Below, piece by piece: positions 45,116 through 55,260 of a stretch of DNA of 64,000 nt. Position numbers and translations under genes: made by a program. Each line of letters begins with the position of its first letter. Within the stretch, counting starts at the first letter, position 1. Origin of the DNA: Anniella stebbinsi (lineage: Eukaryota > Chordata > Lepidosauria > Squamata > Anniellidae); assembly GCA_029215795.1 (NCBI GenBank), contig JARDYH010000003.1:95574609-95638608 (forward strand), in the 5' to 3' direction. The notes beneath the pieces were generated by a model. That model saw only the letters and a list, made by a program, of their open reading frames with translations, ran no database searches and was not told where the DNA came from.

Positions 45116-46029
45116 GCTGTTCTGATTCATGAAAATTAAACAATCATCTAATGTCCACCTTGGTTAATCATATACCTTTGAATTGATTGTTTGATTGATT
45201 GGTTAAATCTGCATAACAATAAAAATATTTCTCCCTCGAGAACTATTTTAATTGATGTTTAGGAAAAAAATACATTTCCGATGAAAAATAGTTATGGACA
45301 TAACACACTTTCTTTTATGATGCATGCACAGGTCACAACTAGTAAAACTAGAAAGAGGAATGCCTTCTTAACTACGACAGCACCTGCAGTTTTTATATAT
45401 TAAGGGTTTTTTTAAAAAAAAAAATCTGCTGCCTGATTTATTGGGGGCACCGTTTAGTCAATCAAAAGGTTTTAAGAGATTAATCAAACTGATTAATTGG
45501 CTAAAGTCTGCAGTATTTGAATTGGTGTTGTGTGAGACTTGACCTCAGATATGTCACACATTTCTTAGTTTGCCCGAGCAACATTTAGCAGCAGCATGAT
45601 AGATTGAGATATTATAGTAGGTGTCAGCTTTCAAGAATGACATTTAACTGTGGCTCTTTTTGACAGCATCTGGGGGATGGAGTAGGAAGAAATCAAAACC
45701 AATTATTGTAAGTGATAAGAGTGTTAGTTATAGCTAACATCCTGAATCCCAATAATTGAATGTTTGCCTTATTCTAATTCTTCAGAATATCTTTATCAGC
45801 CTCTGCGTGTGTGTCACTATATGCTTTTAATTGAATATATGACAATTCGTTTTTGTATTTCTTATAAGCAGGTTACAAATATAAAAGATCTCAGTACACC
45901 AAAGATGTTTATAGGCTAAAAATGAAATTCCATAAATATCTACTTAAAAGTAAGTCCCACTGAGTTCAGTAGGGCTTAATCCCAGGAAATGGTACAGGAT
46001 TGCATGCTAAATCAAGTACATGTGTCTCC
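45116..46029. other. No recognisable gene
   Basis: AT-rich unassigned DNA with an A-run at about 45410-45425. Confidence 0.4.
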
Positions 46030-46930
46030 TGCATGAAGTGTAAATTCAAGGCATTACATGTTTATTTATTGATGTAGTTAGTTTATTAGTTTCCTTATAA
46101 CCAGCTGCTCGCAGGGCATCTTACAAGAATACAGATAAAATAAAGATAAAAACCCAGTAAAATCCATATACATAAAATAGGCTGGCCATATGAAAAGGAG
46201 GACAGGGCACATGTAACTTTAACAGTTGTAGAGAAAAGGGAATTTCAGCCAGTGTCATATGTATGCAATTAGTTCCTGGTGAAAGTCCCTCTTCATCACA
46301 ATAGTTAAAGTTGCAGGGGCCCTGCCTTCTTTTGTATCTGGTCACTCTAGTGCCTGCAACTTTAACTGTTGTGATGAAGAGGGAATTTCACCAGGGACTA
46401 ATTGCATACAAATGACACTGGCTGAAATTCCCTTTTCTCTACAACTGTTAAAGTTACATGAGCCCTGTCTTCCTTTTCATATGGTCAGCCTACATAAAAT
46501 CAACATCAAAAGCAGCGCAAAAAGCCAGCAGAGACCAAAACATCGCAGGCAGCAACCACTAAAAGATTTAAAAGAGTTTCACAGAGATAAAATCAGTTTA
46601 AGATACAAATCGGGTAGCAGGAATATACAACCATTTTTAAAACCTAGAATAATAATAATAAAAATATTTTGCTTGGTGCCTAAAAGACATGGCAGAAGGC
46701 ACCTATTTTAAGCTCAAGAGTAGCAGCAACAATTAAAAGCAAAGAAAAAAAGGTATATCTAATTGATTTATATATTGTTAAAATGTGTCTTCTCCTTATT
46801 TGCTAAAAGGTCATCAAGGAAGTACACAACAACTTAAAACAATAAACCCTTAAAACAATATTTAGAGACAACAACATAAAAACAGTAAAACATTAAAGTA
46901 TTTAAGGCCTATTTCAAAGCAATGGGGAGA
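46030..46930 (-). mobile_element. Probable LINE 3' untranslated region, interrupted
   Basis: The A-rich minus-strand 3' end starts near 46045 (TTATTTATTGATGTAG, then CAGCTGCTCGCAGGGCATC). It is interrupted by the element at 46179-46491 and resumes as CAACATCAAAAGCAGCGC to about 46930. The pattern of AAAACA-type words is that of reptile LINE 3' regions read backwards. No coding motif remains, so the family is uncertain. Confidence 0.45.
46179..46491. mobile_element. Foldback element, copy 2, with 9-bp duplication
   Basis: The left terminus AGGCTGGCCATATGAAAAGG and the inverted right terminus AGGCTGACCATATGAAAAGG are near-identical, and the interior is one large palindrome around AACTTTAACTGTTGTGATGA. 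ACATAAAAT occurs exactly on both sides (46170-46178 and 46492-46500), 10 bp if TACATAAAAT is counted. Same family as 37606-37889. Confidence 0.85.
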
Positions 46931-46964
46931 GTACTTGGCCTCAGATTTATTTATGAATAAAGGT

Positions 46965-47228
46965 GGATAAGGATGGTAGATGAATGCATTATCTAATTCA
47001 TGGGGAATGAATGGTTACTAGTCATGATGGCTATTTATATTATCTCCTGTATCAGAGGCAGTCTGCCTCTGTATACCAGTTGCTGGGAAACATGAGTGGG
47101 AAGGTAGTATTGCATTCATGTCCTGTTGAGAACTTTCCATAGGTATGTGGTTGGCCATGGTGGAACTAGGATGCTGGATAACATAGGCCTTTGGTCTGAC
47201 CCAGCACAGCTCTTGTTATATTCTTATT
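46965..47228 (+). mobile_element. CR1 LINE 3' end, truncated
   Basis: Plus-strand copy ending GGCCTTTGGTCTGACCCAGC, ACAGCTCTTGTTATATTC. Upstream, TACCAGTTGCTGGGAAACAT and GTGGTTGGCCATGGTGG match the inverse of the copies at 43410 and 51007. Non-coding part only. Confidence 0.82.
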
Positions 47229-47513
47229 TGCTTTCAGGTATTATTTATCTGGTAAATTGTCAGCAAGCATCCGCTTGCCCTATTTATATTATAAGACAGG
47301 TTTGCTATTACTCCTTTGGTTTTGGTCCAGTGTGAATGGTTCAATAAATGTTTGGGGACAACATTTCTTTATCCTACCCAATTTTCAAATGCTTTTTGGC
47401 ATATGTTGACTCACAAGTCCATGGCCAGGCGTGTATTTCAGTTTTAGAGGATTCCACTTCTGAAAACAATTCTGATTTTTGGAATCAGACCTGCCTCCTG
47501 TTCGGAAGATCTG

Positions 47514-47591
47514 GAGCCTATCTACACTACTGCTTTAAAACCGGTTTAAAACTGTTATAAGCCGTTTTAAAGCAGTAGTGTAGATAGGCTC
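47514..47591. mobile_element. 78-bp perfect foldback element
   Basis: The arms GAGCCTATCTACACTACTGC plus TTTAAAAC (28 bp) are exact inverted repeats at 47514-47541 and 47564-47591. The loop is CGGTTTAAAACTGTTATAAG then CC. A 3-bp repeat CTG flanks it (47511-47513, 47592-47594). The ends resemble 14022-14150 and 14215-14589. Confidence 0.8.
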
Positions 47592-47594
47592 CTG

Positions 47595-48728
47595 GTCCCT
47601 GGAATTTTACCATAGAGACAGGTTGATTGCTTTAGGGATGGCATAAGAATCATTTACCCTAGTGTCATGTTGTCTTCTTGGCCCTGGCTCGCCACAAACC
47701 AGGAAGAGTTACATGAATGGTTTTGTTCTGTATTGTTTTGTTGTCAGAAGTGAACTCAATTAGACCCCAGGGGAAAAAAAACTGTACTCTTCTTGAGTTT
47801 CAGCTGTCTGGTTGCTGTGTTTTATTTAAGCCAGTTCATCCATCCCTGGACACTAAAAGAAATGTCTCACCAAACTTTTTAACTTCCCAGAAGTGGTAAC
47901 TTGGCCTACACTTTTTCTCCCCAAATGCTAGTCTGGAAAGCAAACTAACTCTTGCAGGAATTCTAGCAATCCAATTTTTCTGCAAGACTTGATGTTTAGA
48001 ATTTATGGGAGAGTGTTTGAATATTCAACTGCCAATAAGCCAATTTTATATACGCTTCGGATGCAACAATATTTGGGTACAGAAACAGAACTGGGTACAG
48101 TTTTGGTTGTCCCCATCTCAAAAAGAATAACATAGCACTGGAAAAAGTTTAGAAAAGAGGAATCAAATTGATTGGAGGAGGCACATTTTCTGTGAGGAAA
48201 AGCTAAAATGTTTGGAATGTTTTCATTCCCCCCCCCCAAAAAAAATAAAGACCCCCATGTGGGAAGAATGTGGCAACAGGTATGACAAGAATGGATAGAG
48301 ATTTTTCTCCCTCTTTCATAAAACTAGAAAAGTGAAATACTACTTCTTTTTCTCTGTTCTGATCATAGATCAAGGAGAGTATTATTTCATAAAACATATA
48401 TAACCCCTTTCAGACAATGTGCTTGTGATGGCAGAATGTGATTGGGAGGGTAATGAGGTTGTGCCTCCTGCTGACCCCACCTTCTTGCATATTCAACAAC
48501 TCACTTGGCTCGCATTCAGCATCTCACTTTCACACTATCATAACCAGTGTGCTAAAGCAGCCTGATAATTTTAGGCCATCCCATCCCATGCTTTATACTA
48601 GATGGGAAGGACAGAGGGCACTTCTGGTTGTCACCTTATGCCATAATGTTTAGGCAATAAAGTGCCATAACCAATGACAAATTAAAATCTCCAGGTTGTG
48701 TTGCCCTTTGCAAGCATAAAATCTTTAT
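47595..48728. other. No recognisable gene
   Basis: Unassigned DNA. Confidence 0.4.
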
Positions 48729-49087
48729 CAGGGCTGGCGTCAAGGGTAGATATGGCCAGGTACCTGCCAAGGGCCCATATCCCAGCAGGGGGCCCCTGAC
48801 AGGAGCCCCCCTGGCCTTGATCCTCTCCATCACCATTGTAACCAGCTTCCTCACGTGCCTTGCACTCTGGCCCAGACAATGGTGGTGCTGAGAAGGAAAA
48901 GTAGATGTCACTGTCTACTTGCTCACCAGCTCTCTGTCTGTCAAGGAAGCAAGTGGCAGTGATGATAAGAAAGAGGATGAGCAGCCATAGCAGCTGGTGA
49001 TCATGGTAACAAGGAGGTAGATTAACTGAGGGAGGGAGGTGTTGAGGGTGTCTTGACCAAGCCCCCTCCAAAACCTGGATCCGGCAT
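48729..49087. mobile_element. Possible hAT-like short element
   Basis: The left end CAGGGCTGGCGTCAAGGG and the inverted right end GCCGGATCCAGGTTTTGG are loosely complementary. The GGGCCC-rich left part (AAGGGCCCATATCCCAGC) fits this type. No target duplication was found. Confidence 0.4.
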
Positions 49088-50126
49088 TTACATTTGTGCC
49101 TGTTAATTATTTTCTTGGTTTTTCTCAGTGCATTATGATGCACCATGGAAGGAAATGGTGTTGCTATGGAGAGACGAGGAAGTCAGAGGGAAGTGAACAG
49201 CAAGAACAGAGAAAATATGAGTGTTGGGTACCATCAACCTCATCATTTTGGGTGTTGGTTGGGAAATCCTAACTAATATAATAAGTGGATACTGGGTTAA
49301 GGCCGCACACTAACAAAATCATCACTGTCATATTTCTGAGAAATGTGCCTGGCTTAAAATTATTCTTGCCGGGGTTACCAGATGTTTCTCATTTTGAGAG
49401 ATGTCACGTATTTCCAAAGATCATCCCTTGGCTCCAAATTCTACAGCCCCATAGACTGCAACAGCCACTTTTTCAGAACACTTTGGCTCTAGGGAAGTTC
49501 ATGAAGTGGTCATAGGATTGATGCACTGTCCTTTATTTTGAAATCAGGATCTGGCAGTGCTTCCATCTCACTGGAAAGAAGCAATACTGGAGGCTGTGGG
49601 TTGATAGCAACATTCTTGTGCTTAATAAGAAAGAAAGTGATTCAGCATAACAGTTTTTTTAAGCCAAGCAAAAGGAATGCTTTACTCTGTATTTTCCTGG
49701 GCAAACTGTGGTCACGCATTTCAGATTGTAAATGCATTCTTATTTCTTTCAAGATGTTTCTATTCATCCTCAAGCAAACTTTTTTTTTCTGGTTTGAGAA
49801 ATGTGAAAAATGATTTTGTGGTATTGGCCCGCTTTTTTACACTGGATTCCCTCACTCCACTAGAAGTGTGTAATGAGAAAAAATAATGAATGTACCATGC
49901 CTTTAAGCCTTTAACTCTGCAATTAATCATTTACTTTTTAAAATGCCTCTTGGTTGTTCAGACTCCACGAGCACAGAGAATAAGGCTATATAGTAACATA
50001 ATGGTAAAAAATACAGTCCTTGTGTGTGTTTTACTCCTGGCAAGTTAAGCTCAGCTTCCTCCAGCTTCGCTACTTAATTGTACACAGGGACAATTCAATT
50101 GCCTGATTCGGACTGTCTACCAGTTT
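49088..50126. other. No recognisable gene
   Basis: Unassigned DNA. Confidence 0.4.
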
Positions 50127-50216
50127 ATTTTCTAAACTGTGCATTTTATTAAACAATAAATAATCATCTTTCTTTTCTAAACTGTGCATTTTATTAAACA
50201 ATAAATAATCACCTTT
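50127..50216. repeat. 45-bp tandem pair
   Basis: Two copies of a 45-bp unit containing CTAAACTGTGCATTTTATTA, then AACAATAAATAATCA, at an offset of 45 and differing at one or two positions. A recent local duplication. Confidence 0.92.
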
Positions 50217-51006
50217 CTCATTTCTTTAAAAGCAAGATTAATTTCAAAAGAGTTGGAAAATAGCTCTAGTATCAGTCTATTTTGGGACTGTGTCAGTTTC
50301 AAATGTGTTTGTTCGAAAATCCATTCCATCCCAGTTAACATTAATCGTCATTTATTTCAGGGAGAAATGCACATGGAAATGTGTATGCATTGGATCCACA
50401 TTTTATTGTAAATATGCACTTTATGAGTAATTTGGTGTGTGTTTTTGGCCAAAACTTGTATTGTAAAATTTATGGGGAAGTGCAAAATTGGAAGAATGAA
50501 CCCAAATTCATTCTGATACACACTTCATTTGGATGGTGCGTATTTCACCAGTTTATTTCAAAATGCAGACCAAACAAAATTCTCAGGCATCCCTACTGTA
50601 GGGATGAGGAATGTGGAAGCATCATGACACAGGCACCAGCCTATCAGTGCTATGCACAACCAGTTTCTCTCCTAAGCTCCTGGAGATAACATTGTTCATT
50701 TAAATAGAACACAATGAGAACATTTCTGTCAGCAGTCCCACTTCTCAAATAAGGTTACTTTCCACCAGGAATTTTGCTTTGGCACTAGGGACTGGAAAGG
50801 AATCCCTTTAGGACTTGCCTGGATCAAACATACAGAATCTTGAAGTTTGGGTGGCATAGTAACTCAGACAGCCTCCATCAACACAGAAAAGGTGTCACCA
50901 GATGGGGTAGAGGCTGTACTCTCCTCCTGGCTCAGGGCAAGATCAGGCTTGCCCTCAGGTAGACAAGTAGGGAGAGGTCAGAAGGGGGCTCTTCCCTCAG
51001 CCAGTT
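50217..51006. other. Unassigned, weakly repeat-like
   Basis: 50340-50595 has words such as AATGCACATGG and GAAATGTGTATGCATT and ends GGCATCCCTAC, reminiscent of the 63461-63809 family. Boundaries cannot be set. Confidence 0.3.
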
Positions 51007-51460
51007 AAGAACATAAGAAGTGCCATGCTGGATCAAACCATCTAGTCCAGCACTCTGTTCACACAGTGGCCAACCAGCTGTCGACCAAGAACCATCAAAG
51101 CAGGGCATGATGCAACAGCACCCTCTCACCCGTGTTCCCCAGCAACTGGTGCACACAGGCTTCCTGTCTCAGATCCATACCATCAGGGCTCGTAGCCATT
51201 GATAGCCTTCTCCAGGAATTTATTCAACCCCCTTTTAAAGCCATCCAAATTGTTGGCCATTACTACAGCTTGTGGTAGTGAATTCCATAATTTAACTATG
51301 TGCTGTGTGAAGAAGTACTTCCTTTTATTTGTCTTTTTATTAAATCTACCACCAATCAGCTTCATCGGATGACCTTCAGGTTCTCGTATTTTGAGAGAGG
51401 GAGAAAAATGTTCCCACACAACTGACATTACTCTCCTCTGCTGGTCTTGATAAAGTTGCA
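51007..51460 (-). mobile_element. CR1 LINE 3' end, truncated
   Basis: The 3' region begins (plus strand) AAGAACATAAGAAGTGCCAT. The minus-strand frame at 51183-51467 encodes the CR1 C-terminal segment: KIREPEGHPMKLIGGRF, KLWNSLPQAVVMANNLDGFK and FLEKAINGYEP. An open frame of about 94 codons is kept, so it is younger than the copy at 9298-9725. The catalytic domains are absent. Confidence 0.93.
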
Positions 51461-51479
51461 GCTCCAATTAACCCAGTGC

Positions 51480-52130
51480 AAGTGTCTTCCCTCTTTATTC
51501 TAGGTATAGGCACAAAATGCCCTTCCCCCGTGTCCCGGCACGTGGGCGTGGGGAGGCAGTTGTGGGCGGGGGGGAGAGAGAAGTGCCTTCTCCCCATTGG
51601 TGGGAGCATGGTGACACCAGATGCCAGGGTGGGGCAGATGAGCCTATATTAGGCCACCGTGCCCATTTTCCCGCCTCTTCTTTTCGCAGCTCCCTCCCTC
51701 CCAGTATGCAGTGTGGGCTCATCTGGTTGCCTGTTAGGGGGCCAAGTAGGAATTTTGGCCCATGGGCTGACTGGCCTGGCCTATGGGTTTTTTCACCTAC
51801 TTCACACTGTAAGTCTGGAGAGAGTGTCTTAGGAATGATTTATATTTCGGTCACTGGTTAATTCAGTCGCTAACTTCAGGCAAGTAGGGGCGGGCACGAT
51901 TAGAAAAGGGATGATGAGCATTCTGTGGCACCGTTCAAGTGACAGGTCATGTCTGAGGCCTTCCACTAAGGGTCATGCGGCCCCAGTGGGGGGATAGGGC
52001 TGACCAGTGAGGCCAACTCAACTCGTTGGGCAGCCAGGGGGGAGAGCGACGTGAGAAGGCCAAACCTCCCCAAAAGGGGTATGTCCTGGGGGTGGCAATC
52101 GCAACACACCACTAAACAGATTTATAATGT
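51480..52130. other. Unclassified GC-richer segment
   Basis: Composition differs from both sides: CCCGGCACGTGGGCGTGGGG, then GGGAGCATGGTGACACC, and later CCGTTCAAGTGACAGGTCAT. It reads like the untranslated or terminal part of a retroelement, but no coding domain, primer site or repeat pair was identified. The hAT-like element at 52137 lies just downstream. Confidence 0.25.
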
Positions 52131-52136
52131 TTTCAT

Positions 52137-52790
52137 TAGGGATGTGTATCATATCATTAAAATGTACGATAACGATACAATAAGGTCGTTATCGTGCATG
52201 TGTTTAATGATGACGATACGATAGAAAAACCTACGATAATCATCGGAGAAGATAATTTTTGGGCGATTTTATCGTTTTATCGGACTGCCATATAAATATA
52301 CCTATAACTTCTGTATTTTAAAAGTCAGAGGCTTGAAACTTGGTCACAGTGCTTATGGGGTATGCCTAAGTATGTGTATGAAATTTGAGATCGATTCTTC
52401 CAACCCTCGATTTTATATTAATTTTTTAAAGATCGTTTCCGTTCTGACAGGTTTGAATGAACGCACATGGCGAGCTGTCATTCTGATCTGTCAGAACTGA
52501 AATGATCTTTAATAAATTCATATAAAATCAAGGGTTGGAGGAATTGATCTCAAATTTCATACACATACTTAGGCATAAGCACTGTGACCAAGTTTCAAGC
52601 CTCTAACTTTTAAAATACAGAAGTTATAGGTATTTTTCTTTAAAAATAGGGCTGCAAATAATATCGTTTTTTCACGATAATTATCATGAAGACAATACAA
52701 TTCACATACGATAGGAATGAAGACAATATTTTTTTGGTCTGAAATGATAATAACAATAAACGACGATATTATTTGGCGTGCACACCCCTA
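52137..52790. mobile_element. hAT-like palindromic element
   Basis: 654 bp. The ends are TAGGGATGTGTA and, inverted, TAGGGGTGTGCA. Target duplications are GTTTTCAT (52129-52136) and GTTTTCAC (52791-52798), 7 of 8 matching. The whole is one large inverted repeat: for example TACCTATAACTTCTGTATTT near 52300 pairs with the inverse near 52615, and GTGTATGAAATTTGAGATCG near 52376 with its inverse near 52546. The outer part is built of repeated CGATAA/TTATCG words. No transposase. Confidence 0.87.
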
Positions 52791-52889
52791 GTTTTCACCC
52801 TATACCACCTCTGGCATAGTTGCTGGGGTAGAATAAGGCCCGCCCAGTCTCCCTTTGCAGATCATTAATAAATATGGCCCATAATTTAC

Positions 52890-52890
52890 A

Positions 52891-52949
<59 letters not shown>
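52890..52949. repeat. Compound (AT)n(GT)n microsatellite
   Basis: An AT tract to about 52914 and a GT tract to 52949. Confidence 0.97.
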
Positions 52950-52950
<1 letters not shown>

Positions 52951-53339
52951 TCTCTATTTCCCCCCTCATCCCCCCCCCCTGCAAAGCTTTCCCTCCTTGA
53001 TTCTTGCTGAATGTTCAAGAGCTGGCATTTAATGCTCATTCCTGATTGGTCTCAATGGAAAAAGCTGTCCCTCCCTAACCACAGTTAGGAGATCTTCCGT
53101 TTGTACATATTTGACCTAAAGCTGCCCTCAATGCACATTTTTGCCTGCAATGAAATATACAAGTGGAGCTAACCACAGCAAAATGACAGAGTACTGTTAA
53201 AACCTTAAGTGGAATTCATAGGCCTGGGGTGAAATTTCTTCCTTATTGTGCAGTTTGGATCCACAGCCCTTTATTTAACGTTTATGTTCACCTCTAATGT
53301 TTGGCTTGTGTGGGCACTGTGATGGAATACTTGAAAGAC

Positions 53340-53370
53340 TTCTCTCTCCCCGCCCTCTCCTCTCTCTCTC

Positions 53371-53403
<33 letters not shown>

Positions 53404-53407
53404 GTGT
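53340..53407. repeat. (TC)n tract
   Basis: An imperfect then pure TC tract ending CTCTGTGTG. Confidence 0.93.
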
Positions 53408-53737
53408 GTTTTGAAAGGATTGACCCTTCCCAATACATCTGGCTCTCTTGAAGTTACTCTGGCAATCCTTATAAGAAAAGCAAAGAGAGACAGGCAGAAA
53501 ATCTGTTGTTTGGTTCTTCAATAACATGATTAGAGGGGCAAACATTTGTAACTCAAATTGTGCTTTTGTTGCAATTGGGAGAAGAAACGTCCCATTGGGT
53601 GTCCTTAATCCATCTTGAGAGAGACATCCCAGGACAATCAACTCATTTGCAAATTCTCTACATTTTCCCCTTTACTGGAAATAGAATTGGCTTATTTACA
53701 AAACCTGCTTAAGTGGTAACGCTTACAGCTTGTTCTT

Positions 53738-53738
<1 letters not shown>

Positions 53739-53770
<32 letters not shown>
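53739..53770. repeat. (CA)n microsatellite
   Basis: About fifteen CA units. Confidence 0.95.
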
Positions 53771-53771
<1 letters not shown>

Positions 53772-54460
53772 TCATTTATATCATTCAAAATTTAACCTTT
53801 TAACAAGATGTGTATCAATATTTTATTGTTATATTCCCATTCAGGAGAAGGTTTGTGCATATGTGCACACAGATCCTGAAAGCCCAACCATTTAAAGGGA
53901 ATACTTAGTGCAGAACGGGAGGAATATATGTGAGGACACCGCCATCATTTTAAATGAAAGCTAGGTGGTTGTGCATCTTTGTTTCCACATGGGTGACACT
54001 GATTAATTGTGGAATGAAATGTGACTTGTGACTCATAATGCACAGTGCCTCGTGACAAATGCACCATTGCTTTTGAACAGGCTCTGTAACTGTGGCGGAA
54101 GGGAAGTCCTCCTTACCTTTTTTATATATTTCAACTGCACAGTGGTGTTATGACATAAATAAAAGATGACTTGTCCCATTTATTTCTGGATGGGAAACTA
54201 AGGCCAGGTCTTGGCAAACAGCAAATCGCCTAGTAAAACTGCTTCTGGACTTTCCTGCTTGAGAATGCAGGTTTGTATGCTTGAATGCTGGCACATAAAA
54301 GGATTCCCTGCATAAAGAAAACCAATTGTTGGGGATAAGAATTTCAACCCAACCTTCCATCACCACCCCATTAACAATCTGATGTGGTACAGACCAGAGG
54401 TGTTTTTGTATGTAATTTGCGGTTTGGCTAGACCAGGCCTAACTCACTGATTCCTTAACC
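53771..54460. other. No recognisable gene
   Basis: Unassigned DNA. Confidence 0.4.
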
Positions 54461-54600
54461 CAGGCACGGGGAATGTGTGGACCTCCATATGTTGTTGGAC
54501 TGCAACTCACATCAGTCCTAGCCAGCATAGCCAGTGGTGAGGCATGATGGGAGTTGCAGTCCAACAGCATCTGGAGCACCACACATTCCCTTTTCCCTGC
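54461..54600. mobile_element. hAT-like short element
   Basis: The left CAGGCACGGGGAATGTGTGG and the inverted right CAGGGAAAAGGGAATGTGTG are complementary ends. The centre has TTGGACTGCAACTCACATCA and GATGGGAGTTGCAGTCCAAC facing each other. Same general type as 7241-7355 and 34853-35782. The target duplication is not preserved. Confidence 0.7.
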
Positions 54601-54929
54601 CTTCACTACAGTACTTTATGTTAAGGCAAAGTAAAACCAGCATAAATGCACAGTAAGGATAAAAGGAAAAAGTGGTGCCTTAGTTGGTACACAGGAGGAA
54701 AGAGTCTGCTGCTTTTAAAATATTATAGATTTGGGCTTCTGCTGTCTGTACAGATCTGAATGCAATTTGTGATACATTTCCAGGCTCAGGATGCGATTCA
54801 TTGAACAAAAAAGATGTGTTTAAAAATTGTGTATGTTTGAAAAATGTGCATTAAAAATTGTGGGGTTTTTTTTGTGTTTTTTTAAATGTGGACATGCATG
54901 CTGCAATGAATGGGGGAAACGTATACATA

Positions 54930-55260
54930 CAGGGGTGGGCGAAGTCACTGGTGCCCACTTCGGCGGATGCTTTCCCAGTCACTGCCACCATCCACCCCCA
55001 CTGGTCAGGCCCACGCAAGCCTCTTTGTCCCTCCTGATTAAATTGCGCAATTCCCCCATTGTGCCAATGGCGGCTGCTGAGCACTCTCACTGCAATTTTG
55101 GAGCAATGGCGGACTGCTGCCGAGTTGTCTAGCGGCCTGGTGAGCACTCGAGTGGGGTCCATGCTCGCGCGAAGAGTGCCCGACTGTGTCCGGAGGGGTA
55201 GACACCAGGGGGTCTGCCATACTCCTGGGACCCAGTGAGGTTCTCCTGCTATCTCCAGGC
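54930..55260. mobile_element. GC-rich insertion, unclassified
   Basis: Begins CAGGGGTGGGCGAAGTC, similar to the 34853 element end, and stands out by its GC content and CpG (for example CTCGCGCGAAGAGTGCCC) against AT-rich flanks whose texture continues on both sides. CATAC occurs at both junctions (54926-54930, 55260-55264). The right terminus is not a clear inverse of the left. The 212-codon minus-strand frame across it looks spurious. Confidence 0.35.
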
